A DNA stretch of 64,000 bases. Source: Sphingopyxis sp. JAI128. GTDB lineage: Bacteria; Pseudomonadota; Alphaproteobacteria; Sphingomonadales; Sphingomonadaceae. Numbering within the stretch: the stretch's first letter is position 1; each line of letters begins with the position of its first letter. The stretch is from contig NZ_JACHDA010000003.1 in the NCBI RefSeq assembly GCF_014207235.1, forward strand, positions 1-64,000, read 5' to 3'. A model generated the notes under the pieces. That model was not told the origin of the DNA and did no database searches. It worked only from the letters and a program-made list of their open reading frames with translations. Both the position numbers and the translations under genes were made by a program. Shown piece by piece: positions 53,979 through 62,615 of the stretch.

Positions 53979-55238
53979 TCAGTCGATCCAGTCGGGGACG
54001 CGCTCGGCGGCCATGATCGTTCCCGCGGCGATGCGGTCGGCGACGACGATATAGCGCTCGCCATCGACGAGCACCTCGGGCACCAGGCTGCGGCTGTTGT
54101 AGGTCGACGCCATCGTCGCGCCATAGGCGCCCGCGGTGCGGAACACTGCAAGGTCGCCCGCCTCGACCTTGTCGGTCGTGCGGTCGCGCGCGAAGGTGTC
54201 GCCGGTTTCGCACACCGGGCCGACGATCGAGGCGGTCATTTTTTCGCCCGTGGGCCGGACCGCGACGAAGTCGTGATATGCATCGTAGAGCGCCGGGCGC
54301 GCGAGGTCGTTCATCGCCGCATCGACGATGACGAAGGGGTTGGTCGCGCCGGGCTTGACCCACAGGACCTCGGTCAGCAGCACGCCGGTATTGCCCGCGA
54401 TCACGCGGCCCGGTTCGAACATCAAGGTGACGTCCCAATCCTTGGTCACGCGCGCGACCATCGCGCCATATTCGGCCGGGCTCGGCGGATTGTCGTCGGG
54501 CTTGTACGGGACGCCGAGACCGCCGCCGAGGTCGACATGGGTGATGCTGTGCCCCGCGGCGCGGAGGTCGGCGACGAGGCGGCCGACGCGTTCGAATGCG
54601 GCCTCAAGCGGATCGAGACTGGTCAGCTGGCTGCCGATGTGCAGCGCGATGCCGCGCATCTGGAGCCCCGGCAGCCCCGCGAGCCGGCCGAAGATTTCGG
54701 GCGCGACGTCGATGCCGACGCCGAACTTGTTTTCGGCCTTGCCGGTCGAGATCTTGGCGTGGGTGCCCGCATCGACGTCGGGATTGACGCGCAGCACCGC
54801 GCGCGCCGTCATTTCCTTGCGCGCAGCGATTTCGGCAAGCGCCACGCCCTCGGGCTCATGCTCGATGTTGAACTGGCCGATCCCGCGGTCGAGCCCCAGC
54901 GCCAGTTCGGCGCGCGTCTTGCCGACGCCCGAAAAGACGATGTCTTCGGGCGCCATGCCCGCCGCAAGCGCGCGTTCGAGCTCGCCGCCCGAGACGACAT
55001 CTGCGCCATAGCCCTGCCGTGCCAGCACGCGCAGCACGCCAAGGTTGGGGTTGCACTTGATCGCGAAAGCGATGTGCTTTCTGGGAATGTCCTTCAGTGC
55101 GTCGCGGAACACCTGCGCATGGCGTTCGAGCGTTGCGCGCGAATAGACATAGACGGGGGTGCCGATTTCTTCGGCAATGCGCGGCAAGGGGATGTCTTCG
55201 GCGTGGAGAACGCCGTCACGATAGTCAAAATGGTCCAT
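53979..55238 (-). CDS. lysA: Diaminopimelate decarboxylase
   Basis: This 419-residue PLP enzyme makes L-lysine from meso-diaminopimelate. The PLP lysine lies in HIAFAIKCNPNLGVLRVLA. Other blocks are GALHIGSQ-like ALHIGSQLTSLDPLEAAFER, DLGGGLGVPYKPDD, and the late active-site cysteine in GPVCETGDTFARDR. It sits between a small lipoprotein gene and the siroheme-type gene. Confidence 0.97.
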   Translation of the reverse strand: MDHFDYRDGVLHAEDIPLPRIAEEIGTPVYVYSRATLERHAQVFRDALKDIPRKHIAFAIKCNPNLGVLRVLARQGYGADVVSGGELERALAAGMAPEDIVFSGVGKTRAELALGLDRGIGQFNIEHEPEGVALAEIAARKEMTARAVLRVNPDVDAGTHAKISTGKAENKFGVGIDVAPEIFGRLAGLPGLQMRGIALHIGSQLTSLDPLEAAFERVGRLVADLRAAGHSITHVDLGGGLGVPYKPDDNPPSPAEYGAMVARVTKDWDVTLMFEPGRVIAGNTGVLLTEVLWVKPGATNPFVIVDAAMNDLARPALYDAYHDFVAVRPTGEKMTASIVGPVCETGDTFARDRTTDKVEAGDLAVFRTAGAYGATMASTYNSRSLVPEVLVDGERYIVVADRIAAGTIMAAERVPDWID

Positions 55239-55264
55239 TCAAGGAAATCCTAGTCCTATGGTCC

Positions 55265-55344
55265 CGTTCGCATCGAGCGAAGTCGAGATGCCCCTGTGAA
55301 CGGAGCTACAGCGATGGGTGTCTCGACTTCGCTCGACACGAACG
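55265..55344. repeat. Inverted repeat (TCGAGCGAAGTCGAGA type)
   Basis: The 24-base arms 55265-55288 and 55321-55344 are inverted copies with two mismatches, around a 32-base loop. It occupies the gap between lysA and the lipoprotein gene. Confidence 0.85.
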
Positions 55345-55365
55345 GATCAGATAAATTCGGTTGAC

Positions 55366-55617
55366 TCAGCCCGGAGGCGGCAAGTCAAAATCGTCGGCTT
55401 CGCGGCGTTCGGACCGTTTGAGAAGTTCGTCGCTGCGCGCGGGCCGGGCCTGCGCGTCAGGCGTCGTGAGCTCCTCCGTGGTCGGGGCGCGGGTCGCGCC
55501 GACGGGAATGGCAGCCGCAGGCTGGCCTGCAACGGGCTTCAAATCTACCTTGCTGCCGCACGCCCCGAGCAGGGCGACGACGGCAAGGCCGGGTATGACG
55601 AGGCGCTTGGTCGACAT
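55366..55617 (-). CDS. Small lipoprotein between argH and lysA
   Basis: The start at ATG 55617 overlaps the argH stop (TGATG). The 83 residues begin [20 protein letters not shown], with a lipobox LGAC, then GSKVDLKPVAGQPAAAIPVG and a charged end. Alphaproteobacteria often have a LptM/YifL-like small lipoprotein at this place; the ACGSKVDLKP start is compatible with that but not decisive. Confidence 0.8.
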   Translation of the reverse strand: MSTKRLVIPGLAVVALLGACGSKVDLKPVAGQPAAAIPVGATRAPTTEELTTPDAQARPARSDELLKRSERREADDFDLPPPG

Positions 55618-57020
55618 CAATCCTGTCCTTCCAGCGCGGCGCGCGCCGCGGCGATCGCCTGTCTTACCCGTTCGGGCGCGGTTCCGCCATAGCTGGTGCG
55701 GCTGGCGACCGATGCCTCGACGGTCAGCGCGGCGAGGACATCGGGCGTGACCGCAGCATGGATCGCGGCGGCATCCTCCGCCGGCAGCGCCGACAGTTCG
55801 ACGCCCAGTTCCTCGGCGCGCTTGACGCAGGCGCCGACGACATGATGCGCCTCGCGGAACGGCAGGCCGTTTTCGCGTACCAGCCAGTCGGCAAGATCGG
55901 TCGCAGTCGAATAACCCGACGCGGCGAGCGCGCGCATCCGGTCGGTGCGGAAAGCCAGCGTTTCGACCATGCCGGTCATCGCGGCGAGCGACAGCGCGAG
56001 CGCGTCGAAGGCGCCGAAGACCGTTTCCTTGTCGTCCTGCAAATCCTTCGAATAAGTGAGCGGCAGCCCCTTCACGATCACCGCGAGCCGCTGGAACGCG
56101 CCAAGCAGCATCCCCGCGCGCCCGCGCACCAGTTCGGCGGCGTCGGGATTGCGCTTCTGCGGCATGATCGAACTGCCCGTCGACCAGGCATCGGGCAGGC
56201 TGATAAACCCGAAGGGTTGGCTCGCCCAGATCACGATTTCCTCGGCGAGGCGCGACAGGTGAATCGCGGCGATCGACGCCGACGCGCAAAATTCGAGCGC
56301 GAAGTCGCGGTCGGACACCGCATCGATGCTGTTGGCCATGGGGCGGTCGAAACCGAGCGCCGACGCGGTCGCGGCGCGGTCGAGCGGGAAGCTGGTGCCG
56401 GCAAGCGCCGCCGCGCCGAGCGGCGATTCGTTGAGGCGGCGGCGCGCGTCGGCAAAGCGCGAGCGGTCGCGGCCGAACATTTCGACATAGGCGAGGAGGT
56501 GATGGCCGAGCGTGACCGGCTGCGCGACCTGCAAATGGGTGAAACCGGGCATGATGCTGCCCGCATGGTCTTCGGCGCGCGTCAGCAGCGCCGCCTGGAT
56601 CGCCGCAAGCCCCGCGTCGATCCGTTCGCAGGCGGTGCGCGTCCACAGGCGGAAGTCGGTCGCGACCTGATCGTTGCGCGAGCGCGCGGTGTGGAGCCGC
56701 CCGGCGGCTTCGCCGACGAGTTCCTTCAGCCGCGATTCGACGGTCATGTGGATGTCTTCGAGGCTGAGGTCGACCGGCACGCCATCGCGCGCGAATTCCT
56801 CCGCGATCTGCGCGAGGCCGCGGTCGATGACCACGGCGTCTCCGGCGTCGATGATTCCGGTCGCGCCGAGCATCGCGGCGTGCGCGCGGCTGGCGGCGAC
56901 ATCTTCTTCCCACAGGCGCTTGTCGACGGGGATCGACGCGTTAATCTCTTGCATGATCGCGGCGGGTCCGCCACCGAAGCGGCCGCCCCACATGCTGTTG
57001 CTGTTCGGAGTATTCGCCAT
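55617..57020 (-). CDS. argH: Argininosuccinate lyase
   Basis: This 467-residue enzyme splits argininosuccinate to arginine and fumarate. The start is ATG 57020 ([20 protein letters not shown]). The fumarase-superfamily signature is [37 protein letters not shown] and [17 protein letters not shown] are also typical. Its stop overlaps the lipoprotein start; its start overlaps the divergent TlpA-like gene. Confidence 0.97.
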   Translation of the reverse strand: MANTPNSNSMWGGRFGGGPAAIMQEINASIPVDKRLWEEDVAASRAHAAMLGATGIIDAGDAVVIDRGLAQIAEEFARDGVPVDLSLEDIHMTVESRLKELVGEAAGRLHTARSRNDQVATDFRLWTRTACERIDAGLAAIQAALLTRAEDHAGSIMPGFTHLQVAQPVTLGHHLLAYVEMFGRDRSRFADARRRLNESPLGAAALAGTSFPLDRAATASALGFDRPMANSIDAVSDRDFALEFCASASIAAIHLSRLAEEIVIWASQPFGFISLPDAWSTGSSIMPQKRNPDAAELVRGRAGMLLGAFQRLAVIVKGLPLTYSKDLQDDKETVFGAFDALALSLAAMTGMVETLAFRTDRMRALAASGYSTATDLADWLVRENGLPFREAHHVVGACVKRAEELGVELSALPAEDAAAIHAAVTPDVLAALTVEASVASRTSYGGTAPERVRQAIAAARAALEGQD

Positions 57021-57615
57021 TCGCCGCGTTCCAAATCCGTCGCTGTTGATCCTCGCCCTAGCTCTGGCCGGATCGGTCGCGGGCTGCGATAGGCAAAAGG
57101 CAGGCAGCGAGCAAGCCGCGCAAGGCCAAGCAAATGTTTCGGCGGGCCAAGCGAAGGGCGTCGGCGCGTTCGAATATATGATCGACCGCAGCCACAAGGG
57201 CGAAGCCGCGCCCCAGGCCGCCTTCAGCGGTCCCGACGACGCAGCGGTGTCGCTCGCCGCCTTCCGCGGCAAGCCGCTGCTCGTCAATCTGTGGGCGACC
57301 TGGTGCGCGCCGTGCGTCGCTGAAATGCCGACGCTCGATGCGCTCGCGGCGAGCAGCAAGGACCGGATGACGGTGATCGCGGTCGCACAGGATTTGCAGG
57401 GCGCCGAAGTCGTCGACCCCTGGTTCCAGAAGGCCGGGCTGACCGCGCTGCAACCCTATCTCGACCCCGAGAACGGCCTGCTCGACGCCGCGAACAGCGC
57501 GCTGCCGACGAGCATCTATTACGACGCCGAGGGGCGCGAGATCTGGCGCGTCATCGGCGCGATCGACTGGCAGGGTGCCGAGGCGAAGGCGCTGCTGGCG
57601 GAGGCGAAATCCTGA
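56992..57615 (+). CDS. TlpA-like periplasmic thiol-disulfide reductase (lipoprotein)
   Basis: The frame opens at ATG 56992, inside the argH start; TTG 57046 is a possible later start. It has a lipoprotein-like signal ([15 protein letters not shown]) and a TlpA/ResA fold with [20 protein letters not shown], giving the CxxC. The cis-Pro loop is ALPTSIYYD. It probably reduces disulfides in the periplasm, for example in cytochrome c maturation. Confidence 0.85.
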   Translation: MLLLFGVFAIRRVPNPSLLILALALAGSVAGCDRQKAGSEQAAQGQANVSAGQAKGVGAFEYMIDRSHKGEAAPQAAFSGPDDAAVSLAAFRGKPLLVNLWATWCAPCVAEMPTLDALAASSKDRMTVIAVAQDLQGAEVVDPWFQKAGLTALQPYLDPENGLLDAANSALPTSIYYDAEGREIWRVIGAIDWQGAEAKALLAEAKS

Positions 57616-57626
57616 AAACAAGAAAA

Positions 57627-57650
57627 GGCGGGTGCCCCATGACACCCGCC
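57627..57650 (-). terminator. Terminator hairpin
   Basis: GGCGGGTG (57627-57634) and CACCCGCC (57643-57650) form an eight-base stem. On the minus strand it is followed by TTTTCTTGTTTT, so it best ends the periplasmic protein gene at 57693; it also lies just after the TlpA-like gene. Confidence 0.75.
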
Positions 57651-57692
57651 CTTCCCTGCGACCCGAGAGCGCTCCGGGAAAATTCGCGCGGC

Positions 57693-58031
57693 TTAGCTGC
57701 CGACCGTCACGCGACCGGCGCGATAGCCCTTCTTGCGCATTTCCTTCACATAATCCTTGTCGGCATCGACGACTTCGACCGTCCATTCGTCCCACGCGTC
57801 CCAGCGGTCCTCGCGGTCGGTGGCGCGGCGAAGGTCGCTGGTGAGTTCCTTCTCGGCTTCGAGGATGTCGGCCTTGTAATTATACCATTGCTGGTTGACG
57901 ACGCCTGCGATCGGGGCGGTGCGGATATGCGGCGCCTCGAACCCCGGCGGCATCGCGTCATAGGGAACGGCAGCCACGGCGACGGTGGCGGGAAGAGCCA
58001 GAATTGCGGCGAGGGTGGTCCATTTTTTCAT
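57693..58031 (-). CDS. Small periplasmic protein of unknown function
   Basis: This 112-residue protein has a signal peptide (MKKWTTLAAILALPATVAVA) after an AGGAGATGG ribosome site. The mature part is charged and helical with many aromatics (QQWYNYKADILEAEKELTSD, DRWDAWDEWTVEVVDADKDY). No family recognised. A T-rich terminator follows. Confidence 0.8.
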   Translation of the reverse strand: MKKWTTLAAILALPATVAVAAVPYDAMPPGFEAPHIRTAPIAGVVNQQWYNYKADILEAEKELTSDLRRATDREDRWDAWDEWTVEVVDADKDYVKEMRKKGYRAGRVTVGS

Positions 58032-58155
58032 CGTCCATCTCCTGATTTCCTGCCCGCTGGCGGGCGGGTCAGGGAGTCAACGAAGCATGGCCTGCTTTTC
58101 TTCCCGACTGATCGACGAAATGTCACGGGTCGCGGCGGAATTGCCCGAAAAACGC

Positions 58156-59157
58156 TCAGCCGGGATGCGCTTCGTCGCCGACAGCCGACCGTAAGAGGCC
58201 GCGGAACACCTCCTGCGCGCTGCGTTTTCCCTGCGTTACATCATAGACGTCGCGCGCGATCGGCATGTCGAGGCCATGGCGTTCGGCAAGCGCGATCACC
58301 GTGGGTGCGCTCTTCACTCCCTCGGCGACCATGTTCATGCCTGCGATGATCTCCTCGATCGGGCGCCCCTTGCCGAGTTCGACGCCGACATGCCGGTTGC
58401 GCGACAGGGGGCTGGTGCAGGTCGCGATCAGGTCGCCCATGCCGGTGAGGCCCGCGAAGGTTTCGGGGCGGCCGCCCATCGCGACGCCGAGCCGCGTGAT
58501 CTCGGCCAGTCCGCGCGTCATCAGCGCCGACCTTGTATTGTCGCCCGCGCCGAGCCCGTCGCCCATGCCGACCGCGATCGCGATGATATTCTTGAGCACC
58601 CCGCCGAGTTCGCAGCCCAAGAGGTCGGTGTTGGTGTAGACGCGGAACAGGCCGGAGTGGAAAACCGGCTGGAGCGCGCGCACGACGATCTCGTCCTCCA
58701 TCGACAGCACGCTCGCTGCTGCCTGCCCCGTCATGATCTCGCGCGCGAGGTTGGGGCCGGTGAGCACGCCGACGGGGTGGCCGGGCAAGACGTCCTCGAT
58801 CAGTTCGGTCATGCGCTTGCCCGAAGCGAGTTCGAGCCCCTTGGTCAGGCTGATCACCGGAACCCACGGACGAAGATGCTGCTTCGCCTCTTCGAGCACG
58901 GCGCGAAAGCTGTGCGAGGGGACACCCATGACGAGCACATCGGCGCCCGCGACCGCCTCGGCCATATCCAGCGTCGCACGCAGCGCGGCAGGCAGCCTGA
59001 TGCCGGGCAGATATTTGCGGTTCTCGTTGTCGGCGTTGATGCCGTCGACCGTCTCGGCGTCGCGCGCCCAGAGCGTGATCGGCGCGTTGCGTGACACCAC
59101 CGATGCGACCGTCGTCCCCCAGCTGCCCCCACCGAGCAGGCCGACCTTCAGGCGCAT
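58156..59157 (-). CDS. gpsA: Glycerol-3-phosphate dehydrogenase [NAD(P)+]
   Basis: This 333-residue enzyme makes sn-glycerol-3-phosphate for phospholipid synthesis. The start is ATG 59157 with GGGAGAG upstream. It shows the Rossmann loop VGLLGGGSWGTTVASVV, then VISLTKGLELASGKRM, TGPNLAREIMTGQAAASVLS and GCELGGVLKNIIAIAVGM. The C-terminal helical domain is intact. Confidence 0.96.
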   Translation of the reverse strand: MRLKVGLLGGGSWGTTVASVVSRNAPITLWARDAETVDGINADNENRKYLPGIRLPAALRATLDMAEAVAGADVLVMGVPSHSFRAVLEEAKQHLRPWVPVISLTKGLELASGKRMTELIEDVLPGHPVGVLTGPNLAREIMTGQAAASVLSMEDEIVVRALQPVFHSGLFRVYTNTDLLGCELGGVLKNIIAIAVGMGDGLGAGDNTRSALMTRGLAEITRLGVAMGGRPETFAGLTGMGDLIATCTSPLSRNRHVGVELGKGRPIEEIIAGMNMVAEGVKSAPTVIALAERHGLDMPIARDVYDVTQGKRSAQEVFRGLLRSAVGDEAHPG

Positions 59158-59216
59158 ATGTCTCTCCCCTGTTTTTGGGGAGAGTGGCGGGGGAATGGCG
59201 GGTTGGCAAGCTTGCG

Positions 59217-59352
59217 ATCCTCCCTGTGGCGAAGCCATGGGGAGGGGGACCGCTCGCGCAGCGAGTGGTGGAGGGGCCGCGACGGCAGCGCCAAAGCCCC
59301 TCCGTCACCGCTTCGCGCTGCCACCTCCCCATCGCTGCGCGACAGGGAGGAT
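59217..59352. repeat. Dispersed repeat, TCCTCCCTG...CAGGGAGGA type
   Basis: This is a second near-complete copy of the element at 50637-50766, with inverted ends and the shared central block AAAGCCCCTCCGTCACCGCT. It reaches the first base of the stop codon of the hydrolase at 59352. Confidence 0.85.
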
Positions 59353-60284
59353 TAATGCTTGGCCAGAAACGCCTTCATCACCGCCGCGGTCGCTTTTGGA
59401 TCCTCGATCATCGGAACATGGCCGACATGTTCGAAGATGTGGCTCTCGCTGCCCGCGATGCCCGCTTCGAGAACGGGGACGCAGCTGACGTCGATCAGCC
59501 GGTCGTGACGGCCCCAGATGATCAGCGTCGGCACCTTCACCTCACCGAGCCGGTCGTTGAGCGGATGGTCGCGCCCCTCGGTCGCGATTACCCAGAAGAT
59601 CGTGTCGAGCTGGTCGCGATATTTGAGGCCGTCGGCATAAAGCACCGGCTTCAGCCGCGACGGAATATAGGGCGGCTTGTGGACGACCATCGCAACCAGC
59701 CGGTCGGCGTCTTCCAGATTGGCGAGGACGAGCGGATTATAATCCTCGTTCGCCGCCTGTTTCTGAAGCGTGCTTTCGTTGGCGCCGTTGACGCCGGCAT
59801 TGTCGAGCAGGATCAGACTGGCGAGCGCGTCCGGATAGTCGATCGCGTAGCGCAGTGCGATCCAGCCGCCCATGCTGTTGCCGCCGACATGCGGGCGACA
59901 TAGGCCGAGCGTGTCGGCAAAGGCTTTCAACCGCGCGGTCTGCGCCTGCAAATCATAGGCGAGGTCGGGGTTGCGCTCATTCTCGCCAAACCCCGGCAGG
60001 TCGGGCGCGATGACATGATAGTCGCGCGTCAGATAGGGCGCGATCATCGACCAGTTATCCTTGTCGCCCGCAAAGCCGTGAACGAGGAGAAGCAAGGGTT
60101 TCGACCGATCGCCGCCCTCCAGATAGGGCCAGGTGCGACCGTCGACGACGACGCTCTTCTGCACCATCCCGCCGCGCCGCCGCAGCAGCGCGCGCCCGAT
60201 CGCGACGAGGCGGCCGGGAAAGACGAAATACATGAGCGCGAGCGCAATCAGCGGCGCGAAGATGAGGACAAGCAGGATTCTCAT
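59352..60284 (-). CDS. Membrane-anchored alpha/beta hydrolase
   Basis: This 310-residue protein has an N-terminal hydrophobic helix (ILLVLIFAPLIALALMYFVF) then an alpha/beta hydrolase with LLLVHGFAGDKDNWSMIAPY, the nucleophile elbow GGNSMGGWIA, the acid in IIWGRHDRLI and the His in EHVGHVPMIED. It may hydrolyse a lipid ester. It overlaps the upstream lipase-like gene by four bases. Confidence 0.88.
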   Translation of the reverse strand: MRILLVLIFAPLIALALMYFVFPGRLVAIGRALLRRRGGMVQKSVVVDGRTWPYLEGGDRSKPLLLLVHGFAGDKDNWSMIAPYLTRDYHVIAPDLPGFGENERNPDLAYDLQAQTARLKAFADTLGLCRPHVGGNSMGGWIALRYAIDYPDALASLILLDNAGVNGANESTLQKQAANEDYNPLVLANLEDADRLVAMVVHKPPYIPSRLKPVLYADGLKYRDQLDTIFWVIATEGRDHPLNDRLGEVKVPTLIIWGRHDRLIDVSCVPVLEAGIAGSESHIFEHVGHVPMIEDPKATAAVMKAFLAKH

Positions 60285-61141
60285 GCCGCAGCGGGGCCTT
60301 TCACATGCGCGTCGAACCAGCCGATAAGGTCATCGAGCACGGCATCGCGCTCGGGCTCGTTGTAGATTTCGTGGAACAGGCCGGGATAGATTTCGAGGCG
60401 CTTGTCGGTCGAGCCGACGTTGTCGAACAGGTAGCGCGAACCGGCGGGCGCGGTCAGCCGGTCGGCCGCGCCATGCTGGATGAGGATCGGCAGGCGGATT
60501 TTCGACGCATCGGCCTGCGCCGCCGCCATCGCGTCCATGAATTCCTTGCCGAGCCGCGCCCCGATCTTGCCGCCGTAGACGAGCGGGTCGGCCCGATAGG
60601 CGGCGACGACTTGCGGATCGCGGCTGACGCCGCTTGCATCGAGCGACAGCACGCCAAGGCGGGGAAAGAAGCGCGAGAGAAAGCGGCTGATCCAGACGGT
60701 GAAGCGCGATGGCGGTTCGGCAGGCAGGATCGCGGGACCCGAAAGCGCGGCGGCAACGAACGCCTGCTGCCGCTCGACAAGGAACAGGGTCGCGATCAGC
60801 CCGCCCATGCTGTGCCCAAGCAGCAGGCGCGGCGTGTCGCCATGGTTGATTTCGACGAGCGTCAGCAGTTCGCTCATCCCGTCGAGAAAGGCCGAAAAGC
60901 GCGGGACATAGCCGCCCTCCCCATCCGATTGGCCATGCCCCCAATGATCGACGGCGTACATCGCGTAGCCGGCGTCGGTCAGCCGCGTCGCGACATGGGC
61001 GTAGCGCCCGGCATGTTCGGCATAGCCGTGCGCGAGCAGGACGATGGCGCGCGGGCGGCCGTCGGGAAGCCAGTGGGTGACGCGCAGCCGCGCGCCCGCC
61101 CCGGCGGATTCGGCGGGCAGGATGACGGCGCCGGCCGCCAT
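60281..61141 (-). CDS. Monoacylglycerol lipase-like alpha/beta hydrolase
   Basis: The start at ATG 61141 (MAAGAVILPAESAGAG) gives 286 residues. It has the HGYAEHAGRYAHVATRL block, LLLGHSMGGLIATLF with the nucleophile serine, the acid in IQHGAADRL and the His in PGLFHEIYNEP. This is the Hydrolase_4/monoglyceride lipase pattern. It follows the patatin gene by two bases. Confidence 0.9.
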   Translation of the reverse strand: MAAGAVILPAESAGAGARLRVTHWLPDGRPRAIVLLAHGYAEHAGRYAHVATRLTDAGYAMYAVDHWGHGQSDGEGGYVPRFSAFLDGMSELLTLVEINHGDTPRLLLGHSMGGLIATLFLVERQQAFVAAALSGPAILPAEPPSRFTVWISRFLSRFFPRLGVLSLDASGVSRDPQVVAAYRADPLVYGGKIGARLGKEFMDAMAAAQADASKIRLPILIQHGAADRLTAPAGSRYLFDNVGSTDKRLEIYPGLFHEIYNEPERDAVLDDLIGWFDAHVKGPAAA

Positions 61142-61143
61142 GG

Positions 61144-62613
61144 TCAGCGAACCGCCTTTTGCAGCGCGCCGCTGCGGTGCCCCGGGCCGTCGTCGCCCGC
61201 CTTGTCGATCTTTGCCAGTATCGCTTCGAGCGCGCGGCTGATCGCGGTCTGGGTGCGTACCATTTCGATCTTCGGCCAGGCGGTGCGCATGCCGGTGTCG
61301 ATGAGCTCGTCGATGTCGTCCTGACCGAGGTCCGACAATATCTTCGCCGGCGACCAGAATTTGGGCGGGCGGATGATGTTGATGTCGCCGGTATATTCCT
61401 GATTGATCACCGATCGCGCCATATTGGCGATGCTGTTCAGCGGCGGGATCAGTTCGAGCGGCTTCTGGAAAATCACCATATTGGCGTTGAGCCATGCCTT
61501 GAAGGTCGTCATCGACGCATGCTGGATCGCCTCGATCGGCGCCATCTGCTTGCGCGTGTCGGTGGCGAAGGGCAGCGCGATCGGGTTCGCCTGGCTGACG
61601 ATATGGTGATTGACGCCGTACAGGCGTTCGAGCCGTTTGGTCGGGATATCGTGCGTCACCGACCCGTCGACCCAGCGCCGGTCGGGCTGGTAGGGAACGC
61701 GCTCGCCCGCATCGTCGCGCGCCATCAGCATGACCGGCGGAAAGACGCCCGGAACCGCGCACGACGCCAGCACGGCTTCGCGGATCAGCACATTGGGCGC
61801 GGTGATCGCGTTCAAGAGCCGGCCATTCTGATGCTTTTCGGCGGGCGCGACCGAGACGTTGAGATGCCGCCCGCTGACCTCATAGGCTTCCTGAAAGGTC
61901 AGGTCGGGGATGAGGTCCGCGAGCCGCTCGCGAACTTGGTCGGAGGCGAGGCGGCGTCCCTCGGGATCGCGGTCGGGATTGGCGAGGCGGTCGCTTTCGA
62001 GGAAGGCGCCGATATCGACATTCTTGCGCGTGCAGACGACCGCGGCGACGATCGACCCGCCGCTCGCGCCCGACATGATCGAAGGCAGCACGCCCTCTTC
62101 CCACAGCGCCTTCACGACGCCGATGTGAAAGAAAAGGAAGCTGCCCGATCCCGACAGCAACAGCGCCGATCGGCCGTAACAATGCTGCGCGCGGCGGAAG
62201 AAATCGCGCTTTTCCTCGCGGCCGATGCTGCGTGCTGCGGCGATCTTGTCCAAGGATGCGACGACCTCGGCGACATAATCCTCGACCAGCCTTTTCGTGC
62301 CGAAGCGCGCCTTTTGATACAGCCGCTCGTGCCCCATGCCGTCGATATTGCCGTGGATGCCCTCGTTGAGGACGAAGAGCAGGCCCTTGACGTCACCCGC
62401 CGCCGACAGCTTGCGCAGCTTTGCGAGCCGGGCGCGGATCGCCTTATAGTCGAAATGCTTGCTTTCGTCGGTATCGCGCCACGCCTGCATTCCCGATTTC
62501 TTGTCATGCTCCTGTGCTGCCCGGGTCCAGGCGGCATAGTCGGGCGCGGTCACAAGGTCGCGGTCGGCGCTGAGCGTCGGGGTGAAAAGCATTCGGTAAT
62601 CCTGCGAGAGCAT
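61144..62613 (-). CDS. DUF3336-containing patatin-like phospholipase / triacylglycerol lipase
   Basis: This 489-residue protein starts at ATG 62613 or at the in-frame ATG 62592. The N-terminal DUF3336-like helical region is followed by a patatin domain with the oxyanion loop LLLSGSGSFLFFHIG, the nucleophile GASGGSIVAAV (GxSxG) and the Asp of the dyad in RRWVDGSVTHDIP. This architecture is that of fungal and bacterial triacylglycerol lipases (Tgl3/4/5-like). It lies just after a wax ester/diacylglycerol acyltransferase. Confidence 0.9.
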   Translation of the reverse strand: MLSQDYRMLFTPTLSADRDLVTAPDYAAWTRAAQEHDKKSGMQAWRDTDESKHFDYKAIRARLAKLRKLSAAGDVKGLLFVLNEGIHGNIDGMGHERLYQKARFGTKRLVEDYVAEVVASLDKIAAARSIGREEKRDFFRRAQHCYGRSALLLSGSGSFLFFHIGVVKALWEEGVLPSIMSGASGGSIVAAVVCTRKNVDIGAFLESDRLANPDRDPEGRRLASDQVRERLADLIPDLTFQEAYEVSGRHLNVSVAPAEKHQNGRLLNAITAPNVLIREAVLASCAVPGVFPPVMLMARDDAGERVPYQPDRRWVDGSVTHDIPTKRLERLYGVNHHIVSQANPIALPFATDTRKQMAPIEAIQHASMTTFKAWLNANMVIFQKPLELIPPLNSIANMARSVINQEYTGDINIIRPPKFWSPAKILSDLGQDDIDELIDTGMRTAWPKIEMVRTQTAISRALEAILAKIDKAGDDGPGHRSGALQKAVR

Positions 62614-62615
62614 CG

